A stretch of 64,000 nt of DNA from JACPDH01 sp041671505. Lineage in GTDB: Bacteria; Acidobacteriota; Thermoanaerobaculia; Gp7-AA8. The DNA is taken from contig JBAZBK010000016.1 of NCBI GenBank assembly GCA_041671505.1, positions 62,001-126,000 on the forward strand, in the 5' to 3' direction. Made by a program: the position numbers and the translations under genes. Under the pieces are notes generated by a model. The model did no database searches. It worked only from the letters and a program-made list of their open reading frames with translations, and had not been told where the DNA came from. Within the stretch, counting starts at the first letter, position 1, and each line of letters opens with the position of its first letter. Of this stretch, positions 25,154 through 33,203 are shown piece after piece.

Positions 25154-26947
25154 ATGAACAACTCCATTCTCTCCAAGGTTCGCTGGCCCCGGCCGTTTGC
25201 GGGCCTGCAGGGGATCACGCTGGCGGACGTTCCGCGGGAAATCGGAGCGGGAATCACGCTCGCCGCACTGATGATTCCTCTGAACATCGGCTACGCGCAG
25301 GTCGCGGGCCTGCCTCCTGTGTTCGGCCTCTACGCGGGCATCATCCCTCTGGCGATCTTTGCCCTCTTCACCAGTTCGCGCCATGTGGTCGGAAGCCCGG
25401 ACGCGCCGATCTCCGCGATCCTCGGAGCGATGCTCATCAGCTTCGCCGCGGTCGGCGATCCGCTCCGGCAGCAGTACGCGCTGGCGCTGGCGTTGATGTG
25501 CGGGCTGCTCTTCTTCGTGTTCTGGCTCTTCCGCCTGGCATTTCTCGCCAATTTCCTTTCCCGCGCCGTGCTGGCAGGGTTCATCACCGGCCTTGGGATC
25601 GAGGTGCTGACCAATCAGGTCAGGAGGATGCTCGGCGCCGCGCACGGAAACGGAGAGGGGATCGGAGCGCTCGCCGAACAGCTGCACGAGTCGATCGCCA
25701 CCTCCGTCAGCACCACCGGGTACTTCGCGGAGGTGGTCGTCCTGATCGAGTCGATCCCGCATGCGAACCTCTACTCGGTCGCGATCGGGGTCGGCGCGTT
25801 CGCCATTGTGCGCGTTATGAAGAAGTTCGCGCCCAAAGCCCCGGGAGCGCTGATCGCCCTGGCGCTGATGACTGTCGTCGTGGCCATGTTCGGCTGGGAT
25901 GCCAAAGGGGTCACCGTGCTCGGGAAGCTGCAGGCGGGACTGCCGTCGCTGACGCTGCCCTCGATTCCGGCCGCCGACTATCTACGCCTGCTGCCCGGCG
26001 CTCTCGCGATCGTCGGCATTACGATGTGCGAAGCGTTGCTGCTGGTCCGCAGTTGCGGCCGCCGGCACGATACCAAGGCGGATGGCGATCAGGTGATGTT
26101 TGCCTACGGCATGGCCAGCGTCGCGTCCGGGTTCACTGGCTCTCTGGTCTCGGGTCCCAGCGCCTCCCGCACCGCCGCCATGGAAGCGGCCGGTTCACGC
26201 ACGCAGCTCTCCAGCCTCGCGGCCGCGGCGACCGTTGCGCTGGTCATGCTGTTCTTCACCGACCAACTGGCCTTCCTGCCCACGGCGGCGCTCGCCGGCG
26301 TAGTCGCCAATGCGGTCCTGAACCTCATCGAGGTGAAGGAGCTTCGCGAGCTTTGGGAGATGCGGAGATCGGAGTTCTGGGTTGCGATCGTCTGTCTTCT
26401 GAGCGTGCTCATGCTCGGGCCGATGCAGGCGGTCATCATCGCGTTCCTGATGGCCACGATCGATCTGCTTCGCCGCGCCTCCCGGCCCGGCACGTGGGTC
26501 CTGAAGGAAGCACCGGACGGCAGTCATTTCGTCTCCGAAGATCAGGACCACGCCGCGGACACGCCGGGCCTCCTCATCTATCGATTCGGCGCGCCGCTCT
26601 ACTTTGCCAACGCCCCGCTGTTCGAGGAAGACGTGGAGAAGGTGATCTCGCAGGCCGCGTCTCCGGTCAAGTGGTTCGTGCTGGATGCGGAAGCGATGGT
26701 GGATATCGACACCACCGGCGAGCAATCCCTGCATTCGGTGGCATCCCGCCTTGCGAAGCGCGGTGTGACCTTCGCGGTGAGCCGCGCCAACGAGCAGACG
26801 CGTTCCCTCCTGGCCCGGTATCACCTGCTGCACCTGATCGGAGAGGAACGTCTCTACCCGACCAACCGTCATGCCGCTGCCGCGTATCGCGAGGCTGAGG
26901 GGAAGGCGCCGGCAGGATCCAACACAGGAGACGGGGAACGTCGATGA
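25154..26947 (+). CDS. SulP family anion transporter with STAS domain
   Basis: A 597-residue transporter. About twelve to fourteen membrane segments (20-440) contain the SulP signatures MIPLNIGYAQVAGLPPVFGLYAGIIP and GSPDAPISAIL, and GPSASRTAAMEAAGSRTQLSSL in TM8 (usual SxSRT). The C-terminal STAS domain (about 460-585) has LLIYRFGAPLYFANAPLFEEDV and VLDAEAMVDIDTTGEQSL. SulP members move sulfate, bicarbonate, dicarboxylates or other anions. Beside desulfinase and persulfide enzymes, sulfate or sulfite export or import is a reasonable guess. The Ca2+/H+ antiporter start overlaps its stop. Confidence 0.9.
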   Translation: MNNSILSKVRWPRPFAGLQGITLADVPREIGAGITLAALMIPLNIGYAQVAGLPPVFGLYAGIIPLAIFALFTSSRHVVGSPDAPISAILGAMLISFAAVGDPLRQQYALALALMCGLLFFVFWLFRLAFLANFLSRAVLAGFITGLGIEVLTNQVRRMLGAAHGNGEGIGALAEQLHESIATSVSTTGYFAEVVVLIESIPHANLYSVAIGVGAFAIVRVMKKFAPKAPGALIALALMTVVVAMFGWDAKGVTVLGKLQAGLPSLTLPSIPAADYLRLLPGALAIVGITMCEALLLVRSCGRRHDTKADGDQVMFAYGMASVASGFTGSLVSGPSASRTAAMEAAGSRTQLSSLAAAATVALVMLFFTDQLAFLPTAALAGVVANAVLNLIEVKELRELWEMRRSEFWVAIVCLLSVLMLGPMQAVIIAFLMATIDLLRRASRPGTWVLKEAPDGSHFVSEDQDHAADTPGLLIYRFGAPLYFANAPLFEEDVEKVISQAASPVKWFVLDAEAMVDIDTTGEQSLHSVASRLAKRGVTFAVSRANEQTRSLLARYHLLHLIGEERLYPTNRHAAAAYREAEGKAPAGSNTGDGERR

Positions 26948-28038
26948 ACGCGCTACTTAAAGAGATCCGTCACAATCCGCTGCTCTGGCTTCTTGCCTTC
27001 GTACCGATTTTGTTTGCAGCGGCGAAGCTCAAGCCCGAAGCTCATACGCTGCTGTTCGTGCTGTCGGTGCTGGCGATCGTGCCGCTGGCGGGGCTTCTCA
27101 GCCACGCGACCGAATCGGTCGCGGCAAAGACGGGTGACGCGGTCGGCGGTCTGCTCAATGCGACGCTCGGAAACCTGACCGAGCTGGTCATCGCGCTGAC
27201 GGCTCTTGCCGCCGGGCAATACATGCTGGTGAAAGCGTCGATCGCCGGCGCGATCGTCACCAACACCTTGTTCATGCTCGGGGCGTCGTTTTTCCTCGGC
27301 GGGCTCAAGCACCACGTGCAGGAGTACAACAGGGTCAGCGCCCGCATGCAGGCGGGCCTGCTCTTCCTGGCCACGGTCGCGCTGCTCATCCCGTCGATGG
27401 CAACCGACGTCGACGCCGCGAAGAAGGCGGCCTTCATCCAGCCTCTGAGCCTGGGCCTGGCGGTGCTGCTCATCGTGGCGTACGGCCTCGGCATGCTCTT
27501 CTCCCTCAAGACGCACCGCGAGCTCTTTGCGAGCGCGGAGCACGGCGAGGAAGGCGAAGCCCCCTGGCCGATCGGCCTCGCCCTCGCGACGCTGGCTGGC
27601 GTCACTGTGCTGGTCGCACTCGTCAGCGAGGTGTTCGTCGAGTCGGTGCAGAAGGCAGCGGAGGCGTTCGGGATGAGTCCGGCGTTCGTCGGGTTCATCG
27701 TCGTGGCGCTGGTGGGAGGCGCGGCGGAAATGGCCTCGGCGTTCTCCGGCGCGCGCAAGAACAGGCTCGATATGAGCGTCGGGATCGCGCTCGGGAGCGC
27801 GTCGCAGATCGCGCTGTTCGTTGCTCCCGTGCTCGTGATCCTGAGCTACTTCATCGGGCCGGCGCCGATGGACCTTCAGTTCTGGCCCGGTGCCGTGGTG
27901 ATGATTCTTATCGCTACTCTCACGGCCGCCCTGGTTACGAACGGCGGACGCTCGGCGTGGTTCGTCGGGGTGTTGCTGCTCATGGTCTACATGATCTTTG
28001 CAATGACGCTTTACTTGTTGCCGCCTCGCGTGCAATGA
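26944..28038 (+). CDS. Ca2+/H+ antiporter (CaCA family, Cax type)
   Basis: A 364-residue protein with about eleven membrane spans and the two alpha repeats of CaCA exchangers: GGLLNATLGNLTELVIALTAL in the first half and FVGFIVVALVGGAAEMASAFSGARKNRLDMSVGIALGSASQIALFVAPV in the second. The conserved Glu in GNLTE and GGAAE are the ion-binding acids of Cax proteins. An acidic loop lies between them. It overlaps the SulP gene (ATGA), an unusual pairing; it could use the proton gradient to remove Ca2+ while anions move through SulP. Confidence 0.93.
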   Translation: MNALLKEIRHNPLLWLLAFVPILFAAAKLKPEAHTLLFVLSVLAIVPLAGLLSHATESVAAKTGDAVGGLLNATLGNLTELVIALTALAAGQYMLVKASIAGAIVTNTLFMLGASFFLGGLKHHVQEYNRVSARMQAGLLFLATVALLIPSMATDVDAAKKAAFIQPLSLGLAVLLIVAYGLGMLFSLKTHRELFASAEHGEEGEAPWPIGLALATLAGVTVLVALVSEVFVESVQKAAEAFGMSPAFVGFIVVALVGGAAEMASAFSGARKNRLDMSVGIALGSASQIALFVAPVLVILSYFIGPAPMDLQFWPGAVVMILIATLTAALVTNGGRSAWFVGVLLLMVYMIFAMTLYLLPPRVQ

Positions 28039-28062
28039 GGATGGCCGGCGGCGCCATCATTT

Positions 28063-28283
28063 CGTCCCGGAGGGACGACGGAGAGTAGCCGGTGGCAAGC
28101 GAAGCGCCGCCACCGGTTAGGGTCGCAATGTGGTCACGCGCCCCGGAGGGGCGCCGGAGCCGCATTTCGCGCCGCGATTCCGGCGCCCCTCCGGGGCGCA
28201 CACAATTGCCTCAATCCCAACCGGTGGCGGCGCGGCTTCGCCGCTTGCCACCGGCTACTCTCCGGCGTCCCTTCGGGACGACA
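28063..28283. repeat. Nested GC-rich palindrome between antiporter and permease genes
   Basis: Outer arms at about 28063-28119 and 28218-28283 are near-perfect reverse complements, with the words CCGGTGGC..GCCACCGG, GGCTACTCTCCG and CGTCCCGGAGGGACG. Inside, 28138-28157 and 28180-28199 form a perfect 20-bp inverted repeat around a CATTTCGCG core. Each outer arm contains its own small hairpin. No gene is present; the permease start follows 78 bases later. Confidence 0.9.
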
Positions 28284-28360
28284 CGAGAGTTCAGACGCTC
28301 CAACGCCTCGCAGCTGCCGCATGCCGCAAATGCTGCGACAATTGCATCGAGGTGATCGAC

Positions 28361-29440
28361 ATGACGGAGCCCCGAGGCGATCTCGCCCGCAACCTGTTCA
28401 CGGTTCTCTTCATCTGCGGCCTCGCCGCCTTGTCGCTCTGGATCGTCCGTCCCTTCCTGCTGGCGATCGTGTGGGCCACGATGATCGTGATTCCTACCTG
28501 GTCGGTCATGCTCTGGCTCGAGAAGCGCCTCGGGAACAAGCGAGGGCGCGCCGTGGCGGTCATGACGCTCGTTCTCCTCGGGTTCGTCTTCGTCCCTTTC
28601 CTCGCTGCCATCGGTCTGATCGCAGACAGTGCCGAACAGTTTCCGGCAAAGCTCGCGGCGCTCAAGACCGAGCAGGTTCCTCCTCCCCCGGCATGGGTTG
28701 CGAACATCCCCGTCGTCGGCGCGAAGGCTGCGGCAAAGTGGCAGAGCCTGGCGGGCGACGACCTGACGGAGCTCGTGGTCTACATCACGCCTTACAGCGA
28801 CCAGATCCTCGGCTGGTTGAAGGTGCACGTCGGCGGGATCGGATCGGCGCTGATCCTGTTTCTTCTCACTGTGATCGTTGCGGCTCTGCTCTACTCCGAC
28901 GGAGAGGCGGCAGCGGATCGGATTCGGCTGTTCGCGCGCAAGCTGGGCGGCGACCAGGGTGAGGGGGCTGTCATCCTGGCCGGTAAGGCGGTGAAGAGCG
29001 TCGCACTCGGCGTCGTCGTCACCGCGGTCGTGCAGTCGATCGCGTGCGGAATCGGCCTCGCCATCGCGGGAGTCCCCTTCGCGGGGGCCCTCACCGTCCT
29101 GATGCTCGTCTGTTGCATCGCGCAGATCGGCCCAATGCTCGTCATGATCCCCGCCGTCATCTGGACCTTCGGCAGCGGCGAGACCGGCTGGGGCATCTTC
29201 CTGCTGGTCTGGACGCTGGTGTTCGGCCTGATGGACAACGTGGTTCGCCCGATGCTGATCAAGCGAGGGGTCGACCTGCCGATGACTCTGATCTTCGCCG
29301 GCGTCATCGGCGGACTTCTGACGCTCGGGGTGGTCGGTATCTTCGTCGGGCCGGTGATCCTCGCCGTCGCACATACGCTCCTCGAGGCGTGGATCGGCGT
29401 GCCAGCAGATCGGGACGCGCCGGAGCCGGCCTCCGACTGA
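28361..29440 (+). CDS. AI-2E family transporter (TqsA/YdiK-like)
   Basis: A 359-residue permease with about eight membrane segments. Typical AI-2E features are the N-terminal pair RPFLLAIVWATMIVIPTWSVMLWLEKRL, the central soluble stretch between about 85 and 150, and the C-terminal block DNVVRPMLIKRGVDLPMTLIFAGVIGGLLTLGVVGIFVGPVIL. The family includes quorum-signal exporters and Na+/H+ antiporters, so the substrate is open. ATG 28361 has GAGGTG seven bases upstream; in-frame upstream codons come from the palindromic repeat and are unlikely to be translated. Confidence 0.92.
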   Translation: MTEPRGDLARNLFTVLFICGLAALSLWIVRPFLLAIVWATMIVIPTWSVMLWLEKRLGNKRGRAVAVMTLVLLGFVFVPFLAAIGLIADSAEQFPAKLAALKTEQVPPPPAWVANIPVVGAKAAAKWQSLAGDDLTELVVYITPYSDQILGWLKVHVGGIGSALILFLLTVIVAALLYSDGEAAADRIRLFARKLGGDQGEGAVILAGKAVKSVALGVVVTAVVQSIACGIGLAIAGVPFAGALTVLMLVCCIAQIGPMLVMIPAVIWTFGSGETGWGIFLLVWTLVFGLMDNVVRPMLIKRGVDLPMTLIFAGVIGGLLTLGVVGIFVGPVILAVAHTLLEAWIGVPADRDAPEPASD

Positions 29441-29626
29441 CGGCGGCGCAGGCCGTAAGGCGCGAATGATCGATTTCACCCCCCGTAATACTCCGAGGTC
29501 ACAGGCCACCCAGGCCTGAATAGACTCCACAGAGATCGGGAGGAGGCGCGCGTCGCGACTCGCTCCGGCCCACACCGGATCTCCTCGACGAAGTGTCGTC
29601 AACCATCAACAACCCGGAGCACTCGA

Positions 29627-30256
29627 ATGCGTCAGTCACTTTTTTCGGTCCTCGGAGTCCTGCTTTGCCTTTCTCTGCCGCTCGCGGCCCAGCCGATCAT
29701 GGAAATCACGCCGACCGTGGGCTACACGTTCGGCGGGAGCTTTGACGAGCTCGGCCTTCCCGACTCGGTCGTCGAGTCGGTCGACGTCAACGACAACACC
29801 TCCTACGGTCTCATCTTCGACATCGGTAACGAGAACGGCGCGTTCGAAGTGACGTGGAGCCACCTCAGCTCGGAGCTCGAAGGCAACGGAGGCGCTGCCG
29901 ACGGCGTACTGCTCGACTACAGCTCGGACAACTTCCAGTTCGGGTACGTCGGCTACTTCGGCGGCGACGGCCCGGAGACGAAGGCCTTCTGGAACGCCAG
30001 CCTCGGATTCACCGATCTCAATCTCGCGGACCAGGAGAGCGACACGAAGTTTTCGGCTGCTCTTGGAATCGGAATGAAGCATCAGTTCAACGACCGCATC
30101 GGCATTCGCGTGCAGGCGCGTTGGATTCCAACCTACATTAATACCGACGACGCCTACGTCGTCTGCGACCCGTACTTCTGCTATACCGTCGGTGACGACA
30201 ACTACCTATACCAGACGGAAGTCTCGGCCGGCCTCGTCATCCGTCTCGGACACTGA
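29627..30256 (+). CDS. Outer-membrane beta-barrel protein
   Basis: A 209-residue protein with signal peptide (to LPLAAQP) and eight or so amphipathic strands: MEITPTVGYTFGG, SYGLIFDIGNENGAFEVTWSHLSSEL, NFQFGYVGYFGG, AFWNASLGFTDLNL, FSAALGIGMKHQFNDRIGIRVQARWIP and the final EVSAGLVIRLGH. A Cys pair in VVCDPYFCYTV could form a loop disulfide. Small OmpA/OmpW-like barrel; function unknown. The gap before it (29441-29626) shows no gene. Followed after 37 bases by the paralogue of the 5172 gene. Confidence 0.82.
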   Translation: MRQSLFSVLGVLLCLSLPLAAQPIMEITPTVGYTFGGSFDELGLPDSVVESVDVNDNTSYGLIFDIGNENGAFEVTWSHLSSELEGNGGAADGVLLDYSSDNFQFGYVGYFGGDGPETKAFWNASLGFTDLNLADQESDTKFSAALGIGMKHQFNDRIGIRVQARWIPTYINTDDAYVVCDPYFCYTVGDDNYLYQTEVSAGLVIRLGH

Positions 30257-30293
30257 GCCATCCGCCTAACGATCACGAACGAGGAGAACCCAT

Positions 30294-30770
30294 ATGAAGA
30301 TGATTGCCCGCATCCTTCTTGCCGTCGCAGTCCTTTCACTCGCCGGTGGCCTGTTCGCACAGGACCTTCAGTCACAAATCGCCTTCGTCCGCTCGCAGGA
30401 CGAAGCGGACCGCCAGGCGATCGTCGCCGCCGCGCTGAACCTCAACGAGAAAGACGGCGCCGCGTTCTGGCCGATGTACCGCGACTACCGGAGCGAGATG
30501 GGAAAGGTCGGCGACAAGAGCTGGAAGCTCCTGCTCGAGTTCGCCGAAAAGTACCAGGCGATGAGTGAAGAGGACGCCTCGAAGATGCTCGACGAGGTAC
30601 TCAGGATCGAAGAGCAGCGCAACGACGTGAAGACGAAGTGGCTCGGAAAGATGCGCAAGTCGATTCCCGCGACGACCGTCGCGCGCTTCTACCAGATCGA
30701 CAACAAGATCGACACGCTCCTGCGGCTCGACGCCGCCGCGAACGTTCCGCTCATCGAGCCGAAAAAGTAG
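30294..30770 (+). CDS. Small exported helical protein, paralogue of the gene at 5172
   Basis: A 158-residue protein with signal peptide (to GGLFAQD). It shares with the 5172 protein the blocks QDLQxQIAF, EADRQAxVAA, AFWPxYxxYRxEMGK, and near the end QIDNKIDTLxRLDAAANxPLI. The strongest conservation is at the C-terminus, so that helix is probably functional. No named family. The copies lie in different neighbourhoods but both next to outer-membrane barrels. AGGAGA precedes the ATG. Confidence 0.85.
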   Translation: MKMIARILLAVAVLSLAGGLFAQDLQSQIAFVRSQDEADRQAIVAAALNLNEKDGAAFWPMYRDYRSEMGKVGDKSWKLLLEFAEKYQAMSEEDASKMLDEVLRIEEQRNDVKTKWLGKMRKSIPATTVARFYQIDNKIDTLLRLDAAANVPLIEPKK

Positions 30771-30860
30771 AGAGACGATTCGGGCCTCGAAGGCGCGAGC
30801 CTCCGGGAGCCGTTCACAGCCAATGTCATGCGAACTCAGACGCCATGGAGGGTTGCTCAC

Positions 30861-31529
30861 ATGAAAAACATCGTCAGGATTCTCATCGCTCTCGTCGCCC
30901 TCATCCCGGCCGCTGTCGCGATCGCGCAGACGACCCACGAGATGAAGGTGGAAGGCGACGTCGTCGCCGTGTATGACGGAAAGCTCGTCGTCAAGATGTC
31001 GACCGGAGAGGTTCGTGAGTTCACGCCGCCCGCCGATCGGAAGTTCGAGGTCGACGGTCAGATGCTCTCGCTCGCCGAGCTCAAGCCCGGCACGCATCTC
31101 TCGGCCACAGTCACCACGACGACCACTCCCGAGGTCGTTCGCACCGTCGTGCTCAAGAACGCCGAGGTGGTCAAGGTCTCGGGCTCGAACCTCACGGTCA
31201 AGCAGGACGGCCAGTTCAAGTCGTACAACGTTCCCGCCGGCTTCACCTTCCTCATCAACGGCGAGAACGTTCCGGTGAGCAAGCTCCAGGAAGGATCGAA
31301 GCTCTCGGCCGAGATCGTTTACAAATCGGAAAAGACGCTGACCGAACAGGAAGTCAAGGTTGCGGGAGCCACGCCTGTCGTGGCTCCTGTCGAGACGCCG
31401 TCAGCCGCCGCGGCTCCCGTCGCCGAAATGGCTCCGGCTCCCGAGATGCCGAAGACCGCCAGCAACCTGGCGCTCATCGGCCTGCTCGGCCTCGCGCTCG
31501 TCGCCGCCGGTGCGGCGTTCAGGCGTTGA
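30861..31529 (+). CDS. Exported protein with C-terminal MPKTAS/transmembrane/Arg sorting-like tail
   Basis: A 222-residue protein with signal peptide (to AIAQT). The middle holds two similar beta units (VVAVYDGKLVVKMSTGEVREF and VVKVSGSNLTVKQDGQFKSY, each followed by a VDGQ/INGE-VSxL stretch). A Pro/Ala-rich linker leads to MPKTAS at about 196, a hydrophobic helix and terminal RR. That three-part tail is the layout of LPXTG- or exosortase-type sorting signals, unusual in a Gram-negative. No sortase-like gene is in the window. Simple membrane anchoring is the alternative. Confidence 0.8.
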   Translation: MKNIVRILIALVALIPAAVAIAQTTHEMKVEGDVVAVYDGKLVVKMSTGEVREFTPPADRKFEVDGQMLSLAELKPGTHLSATVTTTTTPEVVRTVVLKNAEVVKVSGSNLTVKQDGQFKSYNVPAGFTFLINGENVPVSKLQEGSKLSAEIVYKSEKTLTEQEVKVAGATPVVAPVETPSAAAAPVAEMAPAPEMPKTASNLALIGLLGLALVAAGAAFRR

Positions 31530-31570
31530 GCTGACTCTCGAATCTCTGTAAGGTATCCGCGGTGCGGGAG

Positions 31571-31600
31571 CGGGCCACGACGCTTCGTCGTGGCCCGTTT
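31571..31600 (+). terminator. Intrinsic terminator
   Basis: CGGGCCACGACG and CGTCGTGGCCCG form a 12-bp stem with a 3-nt loop, followed by TTT. It lies 41 bases after the stop of the MPKTAS-tailed protein, a fitting end for the 29627-31529 run. Confidence 0.8.
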
Positions 31601-31678
31601 CATTCGCACCATTCAACAATTCACGGTCACGCGAAACACTCACGACGCGCGAATGACATGCGCGTCGCCGGAAGGTCG

Positions 31679-32398
31679 ATGATGAAACTTCGATTCATGC
31701 TAGTCGTCGCAACGATCGCAACGATCGCGCTGCCTGCTCTTGCGCAGAGCGCGGAAGGCCGCTCGCTGGTGATCTACGGGCTCGGTGCGGCGATGGACGG
31801 AACGGTCGGCGCCGGGCCAATCACCGCCGAGCTCGACGCAAGCGCGAGCGACATCTTCTCGAACCTCGAGATGGGCGGCATGGCCGCCTACCGCAACGAC
31901 ACCGGGCGCTGGGCCTGGGGCGCCGAGGCGATCTACATGGGCCTCGGCAATGCCGACACCGCCGCGGACGTCGAAGTCGACGAGTGGATCGTGGCGGCGA
32001 CGGCAGGTTACGAGCTCAACGAGCGCTGCGACATCGTGGGCGGCCTGCGTTACATGGATCTCTCCACTGAGGTCACGGTCAGCGGTCCGCTCGACGGGGT
32101 CCACCATGCGAAGGTGGGAGCTGACTGGATCGATCCGTTCTTCGGCGTCCGGCTGAATTTCCCCGTCGGCAAGAAGTCGATCATCGTGGCGCAGGGAACG
32201 GTCGGCGGCTTCGGCATCGGTTCCGATCTCTCGATCGACGCCGGTGCGTTCTTCGAGATGGGGCTCTCCGAGCGGACCTCCTTCCTCCTCGGTTATCGCG
32301 CACTCGACGTCGACTACGAGGAGGGCGAAGGAGCCGACCGCTTCAAGTTCGACACGGTGAGTCACGGGCCGGCGATCGGAATCCGCATCAGGCTCTGA
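31679..32398 (+). CDS. Outer-membrane beta-barrel protein
   Basis: A 239-residue protein with signal peptide (MMKLRFMLVVATIATIALPALAQS). Strands such as GRSLVIYGLGAAMDGTVG, MGGMAAYRNDTGRWAWGAEAIYMGLG, EWIVAATAGYELNERCDIVGGLRYMDLS, VDWID-like PFFGVRLNFPVGKKSIIVAQGTVGGF and the closing PAIGIRIRL fit an eight-stranded barrel. GGAAGG is positioned for ATG 31679; the next codon is also ATG (31682). It precedes the DUF2490-like gene by 25 bases, so an operon is likely. Function unknown. Confidence 0.82.
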   Translation: MMKLRFMLVVATIATIALPALAQSAEGRSLVIYGLGAAMDGTVGAGPITAELDASASDIFSNLEMGGMAAYRNDTGRWAWGAEAIYMGLGNADTAADVEVDEWIVAATAGYELNERCDIVGGLRYMDLSTEVTVSGPLDGVHHAKVGADWIDPFFGVRLNFPVGKKSIIVAQGTVGGFGIGSDLSIDAGAFFEMGLSERTSFLLGYRALDVDYEEGEGADRFKFDTVSHGPAIGIRIRL

Positions 32399-32423
32399 GT
32401 CGACGAGCCGACGGAAACGAATC

Positions 32424-33167
32424 ATGGCGAAGCGAACAGAGGGCTCGCCGATCCAGCGGCGAGCCGCCAGCCTCTCGAAGGGCGGCCTGCTCGTCGCGCT
32501 CTGCCTCGGTTCAATCCTCGCCAGCCGCGCTTCGGCCGCCGACTCGTCGGAGCTCTGGCCCGACGTCGAGGCGTTCGTGCGCCTGAACCCGCGGAGCCGG
32601 ATCTACTCGAACGTGGCGTACGCCGAAGGTCGCGAGTCCGACACTCAGTCGCTCGATCTGACCGCCGCGCTCGACCTCTCGATCAGGCCGATCGTGCGGA
32701 AGTCGCTCCGGACGGAAGACTGGCAGCGGAGCCGCTTTCTCTGGGCGCGAGTCGGATACACACGCGTCGACAAGGTCGACGACGGCGTTCGCAAGACGCC
32801 GGAAGACCGGATGTTCGTCCAGCTCCTCGCGAAAGCGGAACTTCCTGCCGAGATCTGGATCGAGGCCCGCGCACGCACCGACTTCCGCTGGATCGGCGAC
32901 GACTACTCGAACCGATATCGAGTCCGGCTGGAGGCGACGCGCGAGTTCACCGTGCGCGGGCACGCGGTCGTGCCATTCTTCAAGGCGGAGTGGTTCTACG
33001 ACACGCGCTACGACGGATGGTCGAGAGCTCTCTACCAGGCGGGCCCCGAGATCACCTTCAGCAAGCGGTTCCGTCTCGAGCCGTACCTGTCCCGGCAGAT
33101 CGACCGGCTCCCGGCGGACGAAACCGTGAACGCGCTCGGCATCACGGCCAAGCTCTACTTCCGATAG
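32424..33167 (+). CDS. DUF2490-like outer-membrane protein
   Basis: A 247-residue protein; an N-terminal basic stretch precedes a hydrophobic signal (LLVALCLGSILASRASA). The mature part has the DUF2490 pattern: LWPDVEAFVRLNPRSRIYSNVAYAEG, FLWARVGYTRVDK, then paired strands EIWIEARARTDFRWIG and YRVRLEATREFTVRGHAVVPFFKAEWFYDTRY, ending in TAKLYFR. These are predicted barrels with a conserved Arg/Trp-rich middle. It follows the barrel at 31679. Confidence 0.75.
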   Translation: MAKRTEGSPIQRRAASLSKGGLLVALCLGSILASRASAADSSELWPDVEAFVRLNPRSRIYSNVAYAEGRESDTQSLDLTAALDLSIRPIVRKSLRTEDWQRSRFLWARVGYTRVDKVDDGVRKTPEDRMFVQLLAKAELPAEIWIEARARTDFRWIGDDYSNRYRVRLEATREFTVRGHAVVPFFKAEWFYDTRYDGWSRALYQAGPEITFSKRFRLEPYLSRQIDRLPADETVNALGITAKLYFR

Positions 33168-33203
33168 CGGAGTCGCCGCCGCGCTGATCGCGGCGATGGG
33201 CGC

